Source of the DNA: Candidatus Obscuribacterales bacterium
GTDB taxonomy: Bacteria; Cyanobacteriota; Vampirovibrionia; Obscuribacterales; Obscuribacteraceae
DNA: 64,000 nt
NCBI GenBank assembly: GCA_019637435.1
Contig: JAHBVO010000006.1
Location: 248,001 to 312,000, forward strand
Direction of reading: 5' to 3'
The notes beneath the pieces are model-generated. The model did not search any database. It was not told the origin of the DNA and was given only the letters and a program-made list of their open reading frames with translations. Each line of letters starts with the position of its first letter. Position 1 is the first letter of the stretch. This document shows positions 17,466 to 26,825 of the stretch, piece after piece. Made by a program: the position numbers and the translations under genes.

Positions 17466-18626
17466 ATGAGCACAGACTTTGAATTTGCCGTTGTGGGTGG
17501 TGGTGGCATGGGTAGTGCCGCCGCATATTATCTTGCACGAGAGGGCAAATCCGTCCTGGTGCTGGAACAGTTTGAAATCGGACACAACCGTGGTGCTTCA
17601 CACGGCGAAAATCGAATAATTCGATACTCATATGAATGGACGGATTACGTTAAGCTCGCCAAAGAAACTTTCAAACTCTGGAAAGAAGTCGAAACCGAAT
17701 TTGGTTCCAAACTTCTTACGCGGACGGGTGGTTTGGACATCGGCTATCCTGGAAATCGCGACTTCGAATTGTGTATCGACTCACTGCGGAAAGAAGCAAT
17801 CGATTTCCAACTGATGAATCAGGAGGAGGCTGCGACTCGCTTTCCTCAGTTCAATTTCGAAACAGGCACTCGGGCACTTTTTCAAAAGGACGCCGGTTAT
17901 CTTGAACCGGATATCTGCATTCCTGCCTTTATCTCTCTCTCTAAAAAATGTGGCGCGATAGTTCACGATAACACCACCCTCGATGGCATCAACATTTCAG
18001 ATTCCCATGTGGAATTGACCAGCAACGGCAAAAGATGGCGCGCAAAAAACCTGATTCTCACGCCCGGTCCGTGGGCCGCGCCGCTTCTGAAAAAACTTAC
18101 GGGCATTGAAATTCCAATAGTAGTGTCTCTCGAACAGTATGCGTTTTTCAAACCGAGACACCGCGAGTGGTTCGAAGAATCAAAATCGCCTGTTTTCATC
18201 GTCTATCCGACTCCCGGCGAATTGGACATCCTTTACGGCTTTCCACAGTTTAAAGACTTAGGCGTGAAGGTTGCCGAACACCACGCCGGATCGGTTACGG
18301 AAGCGGCGACCAGAAGTTTCGAGCCTGATCCGGAAAAACTGAAACGCGCATTTGCCAGAGCGCAAAAGCTCATTCCCGATCTCACGGAAGAAGTCACAAA
18401 GGCTGCTACATGCCTCTATTCCAACACGCCTGACAAACACTTTATTGTCGATAAGTTACCTGGGCACAAGAATGTTGTAATCGGATGCGGTTTCTCGGGT
18501 CATGGTTTTAAATTCATTCCGATTATTGGCAATATCCTAAAAGATTTAGCTCTCCACGGACAAACAAAACACCAGATCCGAATGTTTAAGCTCCAACGCT
18601 TCGCTGCAACGCACACAAAGCGATAG
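17466..18626 (+). CDS. FAD-dependent amine oxidase, monomeric sarcosine oxidase / N-methyltryptophan oxidase family
   Basis: Enzymes of this family oxidatively demethylate or deaminate secondary amines, giving H2O2. The N-terminal nucleotide-binding motif is VVGGGGMGSAAAYYLAREG, followed by GASHGENRIIRYSYE, typical of the family. Cys316 in TCLYSNTPDKHFIVD aligns by position with the Cys that covalently holds FAD in monomeric sarcosine oxidase. Near the C-terminus, GFSGHGFKF matches the family. The 386-aa length is normal. The substrate (sarcosine, N-methyltryptophan, pipecolate or other) cannot be decided from sequence. Confidence 0.85.
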   Translation: MSTDFEFAVVGGGGMGSAAAYYLAREGKSVLVLEQFEIGHNRGASHGENRIIRYSYEWTDYVKLAKETFKLWKEVETEFGSKLLTRTGGLDIGYPGNRDFELCIDSLRKEAIDFQLMNQEEAATRFPQFNFETGTRALFQKDAGYLEPDICIPAFISLSKKCGAIVHDNTTLDGINISDSHVELTSNGKRWRAKNLILTPGPWAAPLLKKLTGIEIPIVVSLEQYAFFKPRHREWFEESKSPVFIVYPTPGELDILYGFPQFKDLGVKVAEHHAGSVTEAATRSFEPDPEKLKRAFARAQKLIPDLTEEVTKAATCLYSNTPDKHFIVDKLPGHKNVVIGCGFSGHGFKFIPIIGNILKDLALHGQTKHQIRMFKLQRFAATHTKR

Positions 18627-18668
18627 GTAACTGTAAAATAGTCTGATAGACGCCGATGAGTCGAACGT

Positions 18669-19919
18669 ATGGCAGACATTCGAGAAAGTCAACAACGGTA
18701 CGGTCCAACAGACACACAGCAGCGACGAGGTCCTGCCGTGTTTATTTCGTTTCAAGATGACGCCGAACAGTTTGCCCCGGTCTTATCTCAAATATCTGCT
18801 ACGGAACCTTCAGCGGGGCAGCAAATAGAAGGCTACAAGATAATCGACAAAGTCGGCGAAGGCGCGATGGCAGTGGTTTACCGAGCCGTGCAACTTGCGA
18901 CAAACCGGATAGTCGCAATTAAAACGCTTCGTTACTCGGAAACAGACTTGTCTGAGCGATTTGCCAGAGAAGTTTCAATCCACAATCAGTTGAAGCACAA
19001 AAACATCGTTGAAGCCATCGAGTGCATTCAATCTAAAGGCCGAGCTTACTTCGTCATGGAGTTGCTCAAAGGCGTCAACCTAGAAGATCAACTGGTAAAC
19101 CAGGGGCGCTGTCACAGCCCGGCTTTGTTCGCTCACATACTTGGACAAATTTGTGACGCACTGGAATGCGCCCACAATCTAGGTATCATTCATCGCGACT
19201 TGAAACCGGAAAATATCATTCTGCTCGAAGGTGGCAAGAACGAGATTAAGGTACTCGACTTTGGTGTGGCAAAAATTCAAGAAGACTTGCAGCGACTAAC
19301 GAAAACTGGAGTGGTGCTGGGTTCTCCCGCCTATATGAGCCCAGAGCAATGCATGGGACTGAAGCTCGACCCTCGCTCCGATCTGTATTCACTTGGTGTT
19401 GTCGCATATGAGTTATTGACTGGAAGTCTGCCATACGAGGCCAGTAATCCTGTCGAGATGATGGAAATCCACTGCGATCCTGATGTAACGCCGAAGCCGC
19501 TAACTATGTTCAGACCAGACCTTCCAGCAGTTGAGAAATTGCAGGCGGTTTTCGATCATGTGCTTCAAACGGAAACAGAAGATCGAACGGCCGACGTTCA
19601 CGAGTTCAAAAAAGAGCTGCACGATTGGTGGGAGGCCGCATCAAATGGCACTTCCCAGCTACCGAATCCATTCAAACCGTCTCAACTCCCACGAGAGAAG
19701 ATCGCTGAGAAAAACAAAAGTATAGTAAACACAGTTGAAGCAAAAGCGCTTGCCGAACTGACAGGACGGCGGACCAGCGCAGATGAAGTAGCCGACGCTA
19801 CACCAAAGATTCCTCAGAAGATGCAACTGCCTCTTCTAATAGGTATTGTCGTAACTGTGCTGGTCGCCTTGATCGCGTTTCTAGCGACATTCTTGTTGTC
19901 AGCGCTCAACGGTCGATGA
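18669..19919 (+). CDS. Membrane-tethered Ser/Thr protein kinase
   Basis: This is a Hanks-type kinase. The Gly loop GEGAMAVV spans 63-70, the ATP-anchoring Lys is Lys85, the catalytic loop HRDLKPEN begins at His175, and DFG is 197-199. SPAYMSPEQ marks the P+1/APE region. A Ser/Gln-rich N-terminal tail of about 55 residues precedes the kinase. A juxtamembrane linker leads to one C-terminal membrane segment (about 388-412) with almost nothing beyond it, so the kinase is cytosolic and tail-anchored without an external sensor. It phosphorylates proteins on Ser/Thr; the targets are unknown. Confidence 0.92.
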   Translation: MADIRESQQRYGPTDTQQRRGPAVFISFQDDAEQFAPVLSQISATEPSAGQQIEGYKIIDKVGEGAMAVVYRAVQLATNRIVAIKTLRYSETDLSERFAREVSIHNQLKHKNIVEAIECIQSKGRAYFVMELLKGVNLEDQLVNQGRCHSPALFAHILGQICDALECAHNLGIIHRDLKPENIILLEGGKNEIKVLDFGVAKIQEDLQRLTKTGVVLGSPAYMSPEQCMGLKLDPRSDLYSLGVVAYELLTGSLPYEASNPVEMMEIHCDPDVTPKPLTMFRPDLPAVEKLQAVFDHVLQTETEDRTADVHEFKKELHDWWEAASNGTSQLPNPFKPSQLPREKIAEKNKSIVNTVEAKALAELTGRRTSADEVADATPKIPQKMQLPLLIGIVVTVLVALIAFLATFLLSALNGR

Positions 19920-19950
19920 GAATATTTGTTTACCGTTTCACCAGAACGAC

Positions 19951-19978
19951 TTGCAATTTCGATTTGTTTTGATACTAT
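19951..19978 (+). promoter_or_regulatory. Putative trp operon promoter
   Basis: TTGCAA (19951-19956) and TACTAT (19973-19978) are separated by 16 bases. Transcription would start near 19985, about 40 bases before the leader peptide ATG. A small GCGGC/GCCGC hairpin (19999-20014) lies in between. Both hexamers are only partial matches. Confidence 0.4.
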
Positions 19979-20025
19979 TGGCAAATATCGAATTCCATGC
20001 GGCAGTGACGCCGCGCAAATGAGAA

Positions 20026-20106
20026 ATGATGACTACAAACACAGCAAACGCGCAAAATTGGTGGACCTGGTGCAACCTGGTTGACGAGCCGCGTTGGCGC
20101 TGGTGA
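20026..20106 (+). CDS. trpL: Tryptophan operon leader peptide
   Basis: This 26-codon open frame starts ATG ATG and ends TGA. It encodes five Trp residues (codons 12, 13, 15, 24 and 26), two of them adjacent, which is far above background. It lies between a putative promoter and an intrinsic terminator, directly upstream of trpE. Ribosome stalling on the Trp codons when charged tRNA-Trp is scarce would control read-through into trpE, as in classical attenuation. GTGGAC inside the Trp cluster (20061-20066) is complementary to GTCCAC (20117-20122), a plausible 1:2 pairing. I could not find a convincing antiterminator by eye. Confidence 0.8.
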   Translation: MMTTNTANAQNWWTWCNLVDEPRWRW

Positions 20107-20131
20107 GGCTTAAGTAGTCCACAAAGCATTT

Positions 20132-20169
20132 AAACCGCAGGCTTGTCGCACATGACGCCTGCGGTTTTT
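20132..20169 (+). terminator. trp attenuator terminator
   Basis: AAACCGCAGGC (20132-20142) pairs perfectly with GCCTGCGGTTT (20157-20167) around a 14-base loop and runs into a T tract ending at 20169. It begins 25 bases after the leader peptide stop and ends about 100 bases before trpE. Confidence 0.85.
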
Positions 20170-20273
20170 CTTTCCGAGCATTGTCTGAGTCAGCAGATCA
20201 GACTAATTTCACGTGCGCCACCATATGCGCCACCACTGTTTTTCACACATGCTTTTATCGCCAGGAATTTATC

Positions 20274-21803
20274 ATGACTAATTTAAAACGCTGTCATTCA
20301 GTCTCCATCGCCCAGCCGAACATTCGCGTGCGAAACATACTCGCGCTTCTCGGAAAGGATGCCCAACCGTTTATAGTCTTTCAAAAACGCGACCGCTCTC
20401 TACGCAATTCGTTGTACACAATTGTCGCCCTCGACCCGTCTGTGACAGTTTCCATCAAAGGTCGCAACGCCAGTCTGAAGTTCTCAGACGGAACATTTGA
20501 GAACAGACGCATTGATGAATGCCCGTTTGAATTTCTTCGGAGCATTCAAACAGAGTATGCCAAAGGCTTCGACCTGCGCGAAATTGACAAATCAATTGAA
20601 TTCGCGGCTGGCATGATCGGCTACTTCGGTTTCGGTCTCATTCACACAATCGAAGATGTGAAACGCCAGACATCCGACCCGCTCGACGTTCCTGACTCAG
20701 TCGCCATTGTTCCTCAAACCATCATCAGTATTGACCATCAAGCAGGAACGGTAAACGTGCTTTCGCAGGAAAGCATGCAGCGAGCGGAAGAACTTGCCGT
20801 GCGCCTCGTATTCGCAGATTCATTCGAACTAGCAGATGAAATATTCGCAACGCAGACATCTTCGAGAGAAGACAAAGTCAGGTTCGAGTCAGTCATTCGA
20901 AAAGAACAGTTTATTGAAAACGTAGACGCCGCGAAGCAATTCATAGAAGAAGGACAATGTTTTCAGATTGTTCTCTCGCAACGATTCTTCGCGAAAGCAG
21001 ATATCAGCGCTACCGAAATCTTCGTCAATCTACTCGAAACCGCTCCATCGACGTATAACTATCTCCTGAGCTTTCCGGAATTTCAGTACCTGGGCGCATC
21101 ACCGGAAACAATGGTCAACGTTAAAGGAAACCGCATCCAGCTCTGCGCTCTCGCCGGCACTCGCCCGAGAGGAAAGACTCAGGCTCAGGATAAGCAAAAC
21201 GAATGTGAATTGAAGCGCAACGAGAAAGAGCTCGCCGAGCACCGAATGCTTGTCGATCTCGGAAGGAACGATCTCGGCAAGGTCTGCCGTGCGGGCTCGA
21301 TTCAAGTGGGCCCTATTGCTCAAGTTTTGAAATATTCAAACGTAATGCATTTGGGAACCGAAATTTCGGGGCAACTCGAAGATGAACAAGATTCATTCTC
21401 AGCATTGAAAGCATGCTTCCCCCGTGGAACCGTATCCGGTGCACCAAAAGTTCGAGCGATGGAACTGCTTGCTGAGCTGGAAACAGAACAACGCGGCATC
21501 TATTCAGGCGCCGTAGGTTTCTTCGATATTCGCGGTCATATGGACACCGCCATCGCAATTCGGTCAGCACTCTTGAAAGATGGCGAAATTTCAGTCAATG
21601 CCGGAGCCGGAATTGTTTACGACTCTGTCCCAGAACATGAATATATGGAAACCGTTAATAAGGCGCGCGCGATTATTCAAGTTATTGAAAACACAGCGAC
21701 AAACGTCAGCGTTTCGCCAGGTCGCACCTCGATAGACAATGCCAGTTCAGGCGATTCGCAACCAGAGTTCACCGTCAACGCAGCAAAAGTAGGTGCATAC
21801 TAA
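20274..21803 (+). CDS. trpE: Anthranilate synthase component I
   Basis: TrpE makes anthranilate from chorismate, using ammonia supplied by TrpG. The chorismate-binding domain is clear: FQIVLSQRF, GASPETMV, ALAGTRPRG, HRMLVDLGRNDLG, the FPRGTVSGAPKVRAMELL stretch, and VNAGAGIVYDSVPEHEY near the end. I chose the ATG at 20274, which has AGGA seven bases upstream; the open frame to 20181 would run into the attenuator. The length is 509 aa. Its TAA overlaps the ATG of trpG (TAATG), indicating translational coupling. Expression should depend on the leader peptide upstream. Confidence 0.93.
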   Translation: MTNLKRCHSVSIAQPNIRVRNILALLGKDAQPFIVFQKRDRSLRNSLYTIVALDPSVTVSIKGRNASLKFSDGTFENRRIDECPFEFLRSIQTEYAKGFDLREIDKSIEFAAGMIGYFGFGLIHTIEDVKRQTSDPLDVPDSVAIVPQTIISIDHQAGTVNVLSQESMQRAEELAVRLVFADSFELADEIFATQTSSREDKVRFESVIRKEQFIENVDAAKQFIEEGQCFQIVLSQRFFAKADISATEIFVNLLETAPSTYNYLLSFPEFQYLGASPETMVNVKGNRIQLCALAGTRPRGKTQAQDKQNECELKRNEKELAEHRMLVDLGRNDLGKVCRAGSIQVGPIAQVLKYSNVMHLGTEISGQLEDEQDSFSALKACFPRGTVSGAPKVRAMELLAELETEQRGIYSGAVGFFDIRGHMDTAIAIRSALLKDGEISVNAGAGIVYDSVPEHEYMETVNKARAIIQVIENTATNVSVSPGRTSIDNASSGDSQPEFTVNAAKVGAY

Positions 21804-22408
21804 TGACTATTCTACTGATCGATAACTACGACTCATTCTCCTTCAACCTCGTCCAGGCACTGAAGTCAGTTTCCAATCATGAAATTGAAGTGCGGCGCAA
21901 CGATCGAATCAGCCTTGAAGAAATCGTCGAGATGATGCCGGCAGCAGTAGTAATTTCACCCGGTCCCGGTCACCCGGCGAACCCTCGCGATTTTGGCATA
22001 AACACCGAGCTGATCAGAAACTATCGCCTCCTCGGTTGCCCAATCCTCGGAGTCTGCCTGGGTCATCAAGGCATCGTTCATTCCCTGGGCGGCGCAATTG
22101 TCAAAGCTCAAAACATCATGCACGGAAAGACCAGCCAGGTTGAGACCTACGGAGATTCCGCCTTGTTTGCCGGATGCAGTTCGCAATTCACAGCAATGCG
22201 GTATCACTCGCTTATCGCTATGGATGAAAGCCTTCCCAGTTGCTTGCGAGTAATTGCCCGCGACACCATGACAAAAACAATCATGGCAATCGAGCATACC
22301 TCCGCTCCGCTCTTCGGTGTTCAGTTTCACCCAGAATCCATCGGCACTCCAGAGGGCGAAAAGATTTTGAAAAACTTTGTTGCCCTCGCAAGCAACAGAT
22401 CACACTGA
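21803..22408 (+). CDS. trpG: Anthranilate synthase component II (glutamine amidotransferase)
   Basis: TrpG hydrolyses glutamine and passes ammonia to TrpE. It is a class I amidotransferase: LLIDNYDSFSFNLVQ at the N-terminus, ISPGPGHPANP, the nucleophile Cys85 in ILGVCLGHQG, and the His/Glu pair in GVQFHPESIGTPEG. The 201-aa length is standard. It is a separate gene, not fused to trpD, and its ATG overlaps the trpE stop. In some bacteria the same subunit also serves p-aminobenzoate synthesis; nothing here excludes that. Confidence 0.93.
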   Translation: MTILLIDNYDSFSFNLVQALKSVSNHEIEVRRNDRISLEEIVEMMPAAVVISPGPGHPANPRDFGINTELIRNYRLLGCPILGVCLGHQGIVHSLGGAIVKAQNIMHGKTSQVETYGDSALFAGCSSQFTAMRYHSLIAMDESLPSCLRVIARDTMTKTIMAIEHTSAPLFGVQFHPESIGTPEGEKILKNFVALASNRSH

Positions 22409-22417
22409 GGTTTGAAA

Positions 22418-23398
22418 ATGCAAACTTTAACTGCCCCCAAATCAAATATTGAGAAACGACTGTTTAATCTGCTGGAGATTCCGGTCGATCAGCTCACGCT
22501 TCCAATCCTCAAAGATGCTGTTCAATACATGCGTTCCACGCTCTCTGATTCCGTCATAAACGCGACTGTAGAACTCGGAATTGGAGCCATCGACCTGGCC
22601 GGCACCGGGGGAAGTGGCATGCCGAAGTTCAATACGTCCACGACCGTCGCATTTGTTCTCGCAGCTTACGGGGTGAAGGTAGTCAAATTCGGCAATCGCT
22701 CCATTACAGGAAACAGCGGTAGTGTCGACTTTCTAGCCGCCATCGGTTTTGAACAGGACTCAAATCTCGACAATCTCGCGAAGAAGTTACGAGACACAGA
22801 TTTGATCTTCTTGAACGCCGCAACTTTTTACCCTCAAATCGGACTAATAACTGAGCAAAGAAAGCAACTCGGTCGCCCTAGCATATTCAACTTCATTGGA
22901 CCGGTCTTGAATCCGGTCTCTCCGGAGTTTCGACTTCTAGGAGTCAGCAACAATCGCATCCGCGCGCAGCTGAACCAGTTTTTAACCGAGGAAGAGACGA
23001 TTCAACGCGCAATCACAATGACTAGTGCGAGCGGGCTGGACGAATTTGACGCTAGAGGTCAAAACCACGTCTCAATTGTCGACTCCTCGAAGATTACAGA
23101 GATGGAAACTAGCAATCTATCGAATCAATTCGCCAATTTATTAGCAGGCGTTTTGACGGTCGCACACAAAGAGCAATCCACAACGGTTATAAAAAACGCG
23201 AGAAGTTTCACCGACATCATCACCGGATCAGATACAACCTCTGATGCCTACGCGGGCGTTGTTGTGAACGCTGGCGCCGCCTTCCTCGCCGCGAAAGCCG
23301 TCAGCTCAATCGATGCCGGCTGCATACTGGCGCAAAAGCTCATCGCAAATCGCTCGGTGCAGAAGAAGTACGAGCAAGTCAGGGGGACACGTCAATGA
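22418..23398 (+). CDS. trpD: Anthranilate phosphoribosyltransferase
   Basis: TrpD joins anthranilate to PRPP. The PRPP loop GTGGSGMPKFNTST is present, followed by KFGNRSITGNSGSVDFLAAIG and the FIGPVLNPVSPEFRLLGV stretch. I chose the ATG at 22418, which has GAGG seven bases before it overlapping the trpG stop; the TTG at 22412 is less likely. The 326-aa length is slightly short of the usual 335-345. Its stop overlaps the trpC-trpF start (ATGA). Confidence 0.92.
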   Translation: MQTLTAPKSNIEKRLFNLLEIPVDQLTLPILKDAVQYMRSTLSDSVINATVELGIGAIDLAGTGGSGMPKFNTSTTVAFVLAAYGVKVVKFGNRSITGNSGSVDFLAAIGFEQDSNLDNLAKKLRDTDLIFLNAATFYPQIGLITEQRKQLGRPSIFNFIGPVLNPVSPEFRLLGVSNNRIRAQLNQFLTEEETIQRAITMTSASGLDEFDARGQNHVSIVDSSKITEMETSNLSNQFANLLAGVLTVAHKEQSTTVIKNARSFTDIITGSDTTSDAYAGVVVNAGAAFLAAKAVSSIDAGCILAQKLIANRSVQKKYEQVRGTRQ

Positions 23399-24798
23399 CA
23401 ATTTTAGACATGATTGTAGAAACCAAACGGCAAGCGTTCTCCCCTAGCCAAACACCAACACTGACCCGTGCCGCCGTTTCCGTCCAAACGAAAACGTCGA
23501 CTGAGAATGCGTTTCTATTCGCTCTATCTTCCAACTCAAAAAACATCAACATAATTGGTGAGATCAAACCGTGCTCACCATCTGCAGGTAAGCTACTCAA
23601 AGACGATCAGCTAGACTCAATCCTGGAAGTTTATAAACGGCAGTGCGCTGCGATCTCCGTTCTCACCGACGAGAAGTTCTTCGGCGGCAGCTTCGAACTC
23701 CTCGCTTATGTGAAAGAAAAAACCGGACTTCCAGTCCTCTGTAAAGATTTCATTGTTAGTGACAAACAAATTGCTCTGGCAAAACAACATGGAGCAGATG
23801 CCGTCCTCCTCATCGCAAAGGTCCTCTCTGAACCTGAACTCATCAGCCTCTTTGAAGAAACCAGACGTCAAAACCTGATTGCAGTTGTCGAGGTCAACAA
23901 CGAATCGGATGTTGCCAAAGTAAACTCGATTGAAGCGGAAATCGTTCTAATCAACAATCGCAACCTTGACACAATGCAAATTGATTTGGAAACAACCGTG
24001 CGGCTTGCACCCATGTTAAAAGGTGACGCAGTAATCATCTCCGCCAGTGGAGTTACAACGAGAAACGACATTCGAAAACTCTCTAAAACTACTTGCAACT
24101 TTCTGATCGGAACATCGCTGATGCAATCGGAAAGTTTAGAAAAACAATTGACCGAATTTAAACGCGAAACCAGGGTTAAAATCTGCGGAATTACGAATGC
24201 TGAAGACGCACTGATGGCAGTCATAGCCGGCGCCGACTTTATCGGTCTGATATTTGCGCAGGCTTCACAACGCAGGGTCAAATTAGAAGTGGCCCGACAG
24301 GTTCGCACTACGATCGGCAACAACGCGAAAGTCGTGGGCGTTTTTCAAAACCAAGATATCGAGTTCGTAAACAGAGTCGCTAAAGAGCTAGATCTGGACT
24401 ACATCCAACTACACGGCGAAGAGGACCGCAACTACATTGAATACTGCAATAGACCTGTAATCAAAACGCTTTCATACAACGCAGAGGTGGAAACGTTAAG
24501 AACGCTGGCAGGAGTCTCGAACCTATCCTACCTGCTGTTCGATGCTCCGAAGGAGAGCGTTAAACAAGAGGACGTTGAGGAGAACCTGATTCGCTTCGCT
24601 AACAGACTTCGTTCCATCAAAGAGTCATCGATACCATCGTTCTTTATCGCGGGGAAACTGACACCGGACAACGTCGCATTCTCAATTGAGATGTTGAAAC
24701 CATTCGCGGTAGACGTTGCGTCTGGAGTGGAAAGCGCCCCCGGAGTGAAGTCTCAAGAGCTCGTAAGAACATTTTGCGTTAACTCATCAACAACATAG
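23395..24798 (+). CDS. trpCF: Bifunctional indole-3-glycerol-phosphate synthase / phosphoribosylanthranilate isomerase
   Basis: This single chain carries two successive TIM-barrel enzymes of Trp synthesis. Residues 1 to about 255 are TrpC: IIGEIKPCSPSAGKLL, then ISVLTDEKFFGGSFELL, VLCKDFIVSDKQI and LINNRNLDTMQID. From about 260 the TrpF part starts at RVKICGITNAEDALMAV, with the catalytic Cys, and ends in FFIAGKLTPDNV and VDVASGVESAPGVKS. The 467-aa length and order match the E. coli fusion. The start codon overlaps the trpD stop by four bases. Most cyanobacteria, as I know them, keep trpC and trpF separate. Confidence 0.93.
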   Translation: MTILDMIVETKRQAFSPSQTPTLTRAAVSVQTKTSTENAFLFALSSNSKNINIIGEIKPCSPSAGKLLKDDQLDSILEVYKRQCAAISVLTDEKFFGGSFELLAYVKEKTGLPVLCKDFIVSDKQIALAKQHGADAVLLIAKVLSEPELISLFEETRRQNLIAVVEVNNESDVAKVNSIEAEIVLINNRNLDTMQIDLETTVRLAPMLKGDAVIISASGVTTRNDIRKLSKTTCNFLIGTSLMQSESLEKQLTEFKRETRVKICGITNAEDALMAVIAGADFIGLIFAQASQRRVKLEVARQVRTTIGNNAKVVGVFQNQDIEFVNRVAKELDLDYIQLHGEEDRNYIEYCNRPVIKTLSYNAEVETLRTLAGVSNLSYLLFDAPKESVKQEDVEENLIRFANRLRSIKESSIPSFFIAGKLTPDNVAFSIEMLKPFAVDVASGVESAPGVKSQELVRTFCVNSSTT

Positions 24799-24828
24799 TA
24801 AATACAAATCGACACCACAGGTAGTGAT

Positions 24829-26019
24829 ATGCAACTGGTAACTAAATTCGGAACTTACGGCGGCACCTTTGTGCCGGAAACGCTAATGCCGGCGCTGGAA
24901 CAGCTTGAAGACTCTTTTCTCAAGTTCAGCGCGGACATCAAATGCATGGAGGAGTTGAGCAATTACCTCAAGCACTATGCTGGTCGCCCAACACCTTTGT
25001 ACTATGCGCAAAACTTATCACGCAAATGGGGCGCAGATGTCTACCTGAAGCGAGAAGACTTGCTGCACGGCGGCGCGCATAAAACCAATAACGCCATCGG
25101 TCAAGCTCTTCTGGCCAAGTTTATGGGCAAGGAAAGATTGATTGCGGAAACGGGAGCAGGTCAGCACGGTGTTGCATGCGCAATGGCAGGCGCGATGCTA
25201 GGCATGCCAGTCGAGGTCTATATGGGCTCGGTGGATGTTGAACGTCAACATCAAAATGTTCAACGAATGGAACTTATGGGTGCACGCGTTCATAAAGTCG
25301 ACATTGGCGGTCGCACATTGAAGGATGCCATCAACGCGGCGCTCCGCGACTGGGTTTCAAACTTGGATAGCACCCACTATGTGCTCGGTACCGCAGCCGG
25401 TCCGCACCCATTTCCAACCATCGTCAAATTTTTCCAGAGCATCATCGGCAAGGAAGCGAAAGAGCAGTTTAACCAGATGACCGGAGCAAAGCCTGATGCA
25501 GTCATCGCTTGCGTAGGCGGCGGTTCCAATGCCATCGGAATTTTCTCGGCATTCATAGAATCGCCGGACGTCGCACTCATCGGTGTGGAACCAGGCGGAC
25601 GCGGCATCGAGACTTTGGAACACGGAGCAGTACTACAACTCGGTCAAGACGGCTGCCTTCACGGAATGATCAGTAAGGTGCTGCAGGACGAAAGCGGTCA
25701 AATCAAGGATACTCACAGCATCGCTGCCGGACTTGACTATCCCTCCGTTGGTCCGGAGCATGCGCACTTACAGACGTCAGGCAGAGCCCTTTACGGAGTG
25801 GCGACCGATGACGAAGCAATTCAAGCGTTCCAAGAAGTTTCAAGACTGGAGGGAATAATTCCGGCGCTTGAGAGTTCGCACGCTCTGGCTTACGCGCGCA
25901 AACATGCGAATGGCACTCTCCATGGGAAGCGAATACTGGTAAACGTTTCAGGACGCGGCGACAAAGATTTAGCGAGGATTTTGGAATATGTCGAACAGAA
26001 TAGAAAAGACTTTCAATAA
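24829..26019 (+). CDS. trpB: Tryptophan synthase beta subunit
   Basis: TrpB condenses indole and serine with PLP. The PLP Lys is Lys85 in GGAHKTNN. The preceding KREDLLH, the ETGAGQHGVA loop, CVGGGSNAIG (phosphate-binding) and the ESSHALAYA region are all present. At 396 aa it is the standard TrpB1 type that partners TrpA. It starts 30 bases after trpCF and overlaps trpA by 32 bases. Confidence 0.95.
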   Translation: MQLVTKFGTYGGTFVPETLMPALEQLEDSFLKFSADIKCMEELSNYLKHYAGRPTPLYYAQNLSRKWGADVYLKREDLLHGGAHKTNNAIGQALLAKFMGKERLIAETGAGQHGVACAMAGAMLGMPVEVYMGSVDVERQHQNVQRMELMGARVHKVDIGGRTLKDAINAALRDWVSNLDSTHYVLGTAAGPHPFPTIVKFFQSIIGKEAKEQFNQMTGAKPDAVIACVGGGSNAIGIFSAFIESPDVALIGVEPGGRGIETLEHGAVLQLGQDGCLHGMISKVLQDESGQIKDTHSIAAGLDYPSVGPEHAHLQTSGRALYGVATDDEAIQAFQEVSRLEGIIPALESSHALAYARKHANGTLHGKRILVNVSGRGDKDLARILEYVEQNRKDFQ

Positions 26020-26815
26020 ACTGAAAGCGACGCAGTCGAAAGCGTTTATACCATATACGGTGCTCGGGTATCCGAACCGCCAAGCCAGCTTGGAGGCTGT
26101 TGAAACGTTAATCAAAAACGGCGCAACCGCACTGGAACTCGGTTTGCCATTCAGCGACCCAATGGCAGATGGGCCATTGATTGAAAACGCTTCAAAGCAA
26201 GTAGTCGAATCGGGATTCACCACAGGCGATGCCATTGGTTTAATCCAAGAAATTCGAATGCGTCACGAATCGATTCCGATCATCGTGATGACCTACTTCA
26301 ACCTTGCTATGGCAAGAGGTCTGGACCAGTTTATGCAGGCCCTGCGCAATGCTGGTGTAGACGGCATTACCTTTGTGGACCTGCCTCCTGAAGAGGGAGA
26401 AGAAGCGTTCGATTTAGCAAAGAAAAACGGACTCGCTCCTGTCATGCTTGTCTCGCCGCTGACCTCTGAAGAACGTTTCCACGAAATTCTGAAGCATGCC
26501 GAAGGCTATCTCTACCTGGTTTCCAGAGCCGGCATAACCGGACTGGCCGAAACTTACGACGCCAAGCTCGAGACCATAATTAATCAACTTCGGCTGAAGT
26601 CTAAACTTCCTGTCGTGATTGGTTTTGGAATATCGAAGCCAGCGCATGTTTGCAATATGCTCAGACTAGGAGCGGACGGAGTGGTAGTCGGCTCAAAGAT
26701 AGTCGAGATGATCGGCAAGGAGAGTGCCAACGATCTCGCAAACGCGATGCTTGAGCTGAGCTCCGCATCTAGACTAAACAAGAACGTCAACGTGCTCGAC
26801 CTGGTTACGCAATAG
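25988..26815 (+). CDS. trpA: Tryptophan synthase alpha subunit
   Basis: TrpA cleaves indole-3-glycerol phosphate and channels indole to TrpB. The catalytic acids are Glu50 and Asp61 in LELGLPFSDPMADGP. VFGYP-like YTVLGYPN, TYFNLAMARG, FVDLPPEE and SRAGITGL follow the family. The 275-aa length is normal. Its start lies within the 3' end of trpB. The gene ends only 10 bases from the convergent DUF4384 gene, with no room for a separate terminator. Confidence 0.94.
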   Translation: MSNRIEKTFNKLKATQSKAFIPYTVLGYPNRQASLEAVETLIKNGATALELGLPFSDPMADGPLIENASKQVVESGFTTGDAIGLIQEIRMRHESIPIIVMTYFNLAMARGLDQFMQALRNAGVDGITFVDLPPEEGEEAFDLAKKNGLAPVMLVSPLTSEERFHEILKHAEGYLYLVSRAGITGLAETYDAKLETIINQLRLKSKLPVVIGFGISKPAHVCNMLRLGADGVVVGSKIVEMIGKESANDLANAMLELSSASRLNKNVNVLDLVTQ

Positions 26816-26825
26816 GTTTCCGCAA

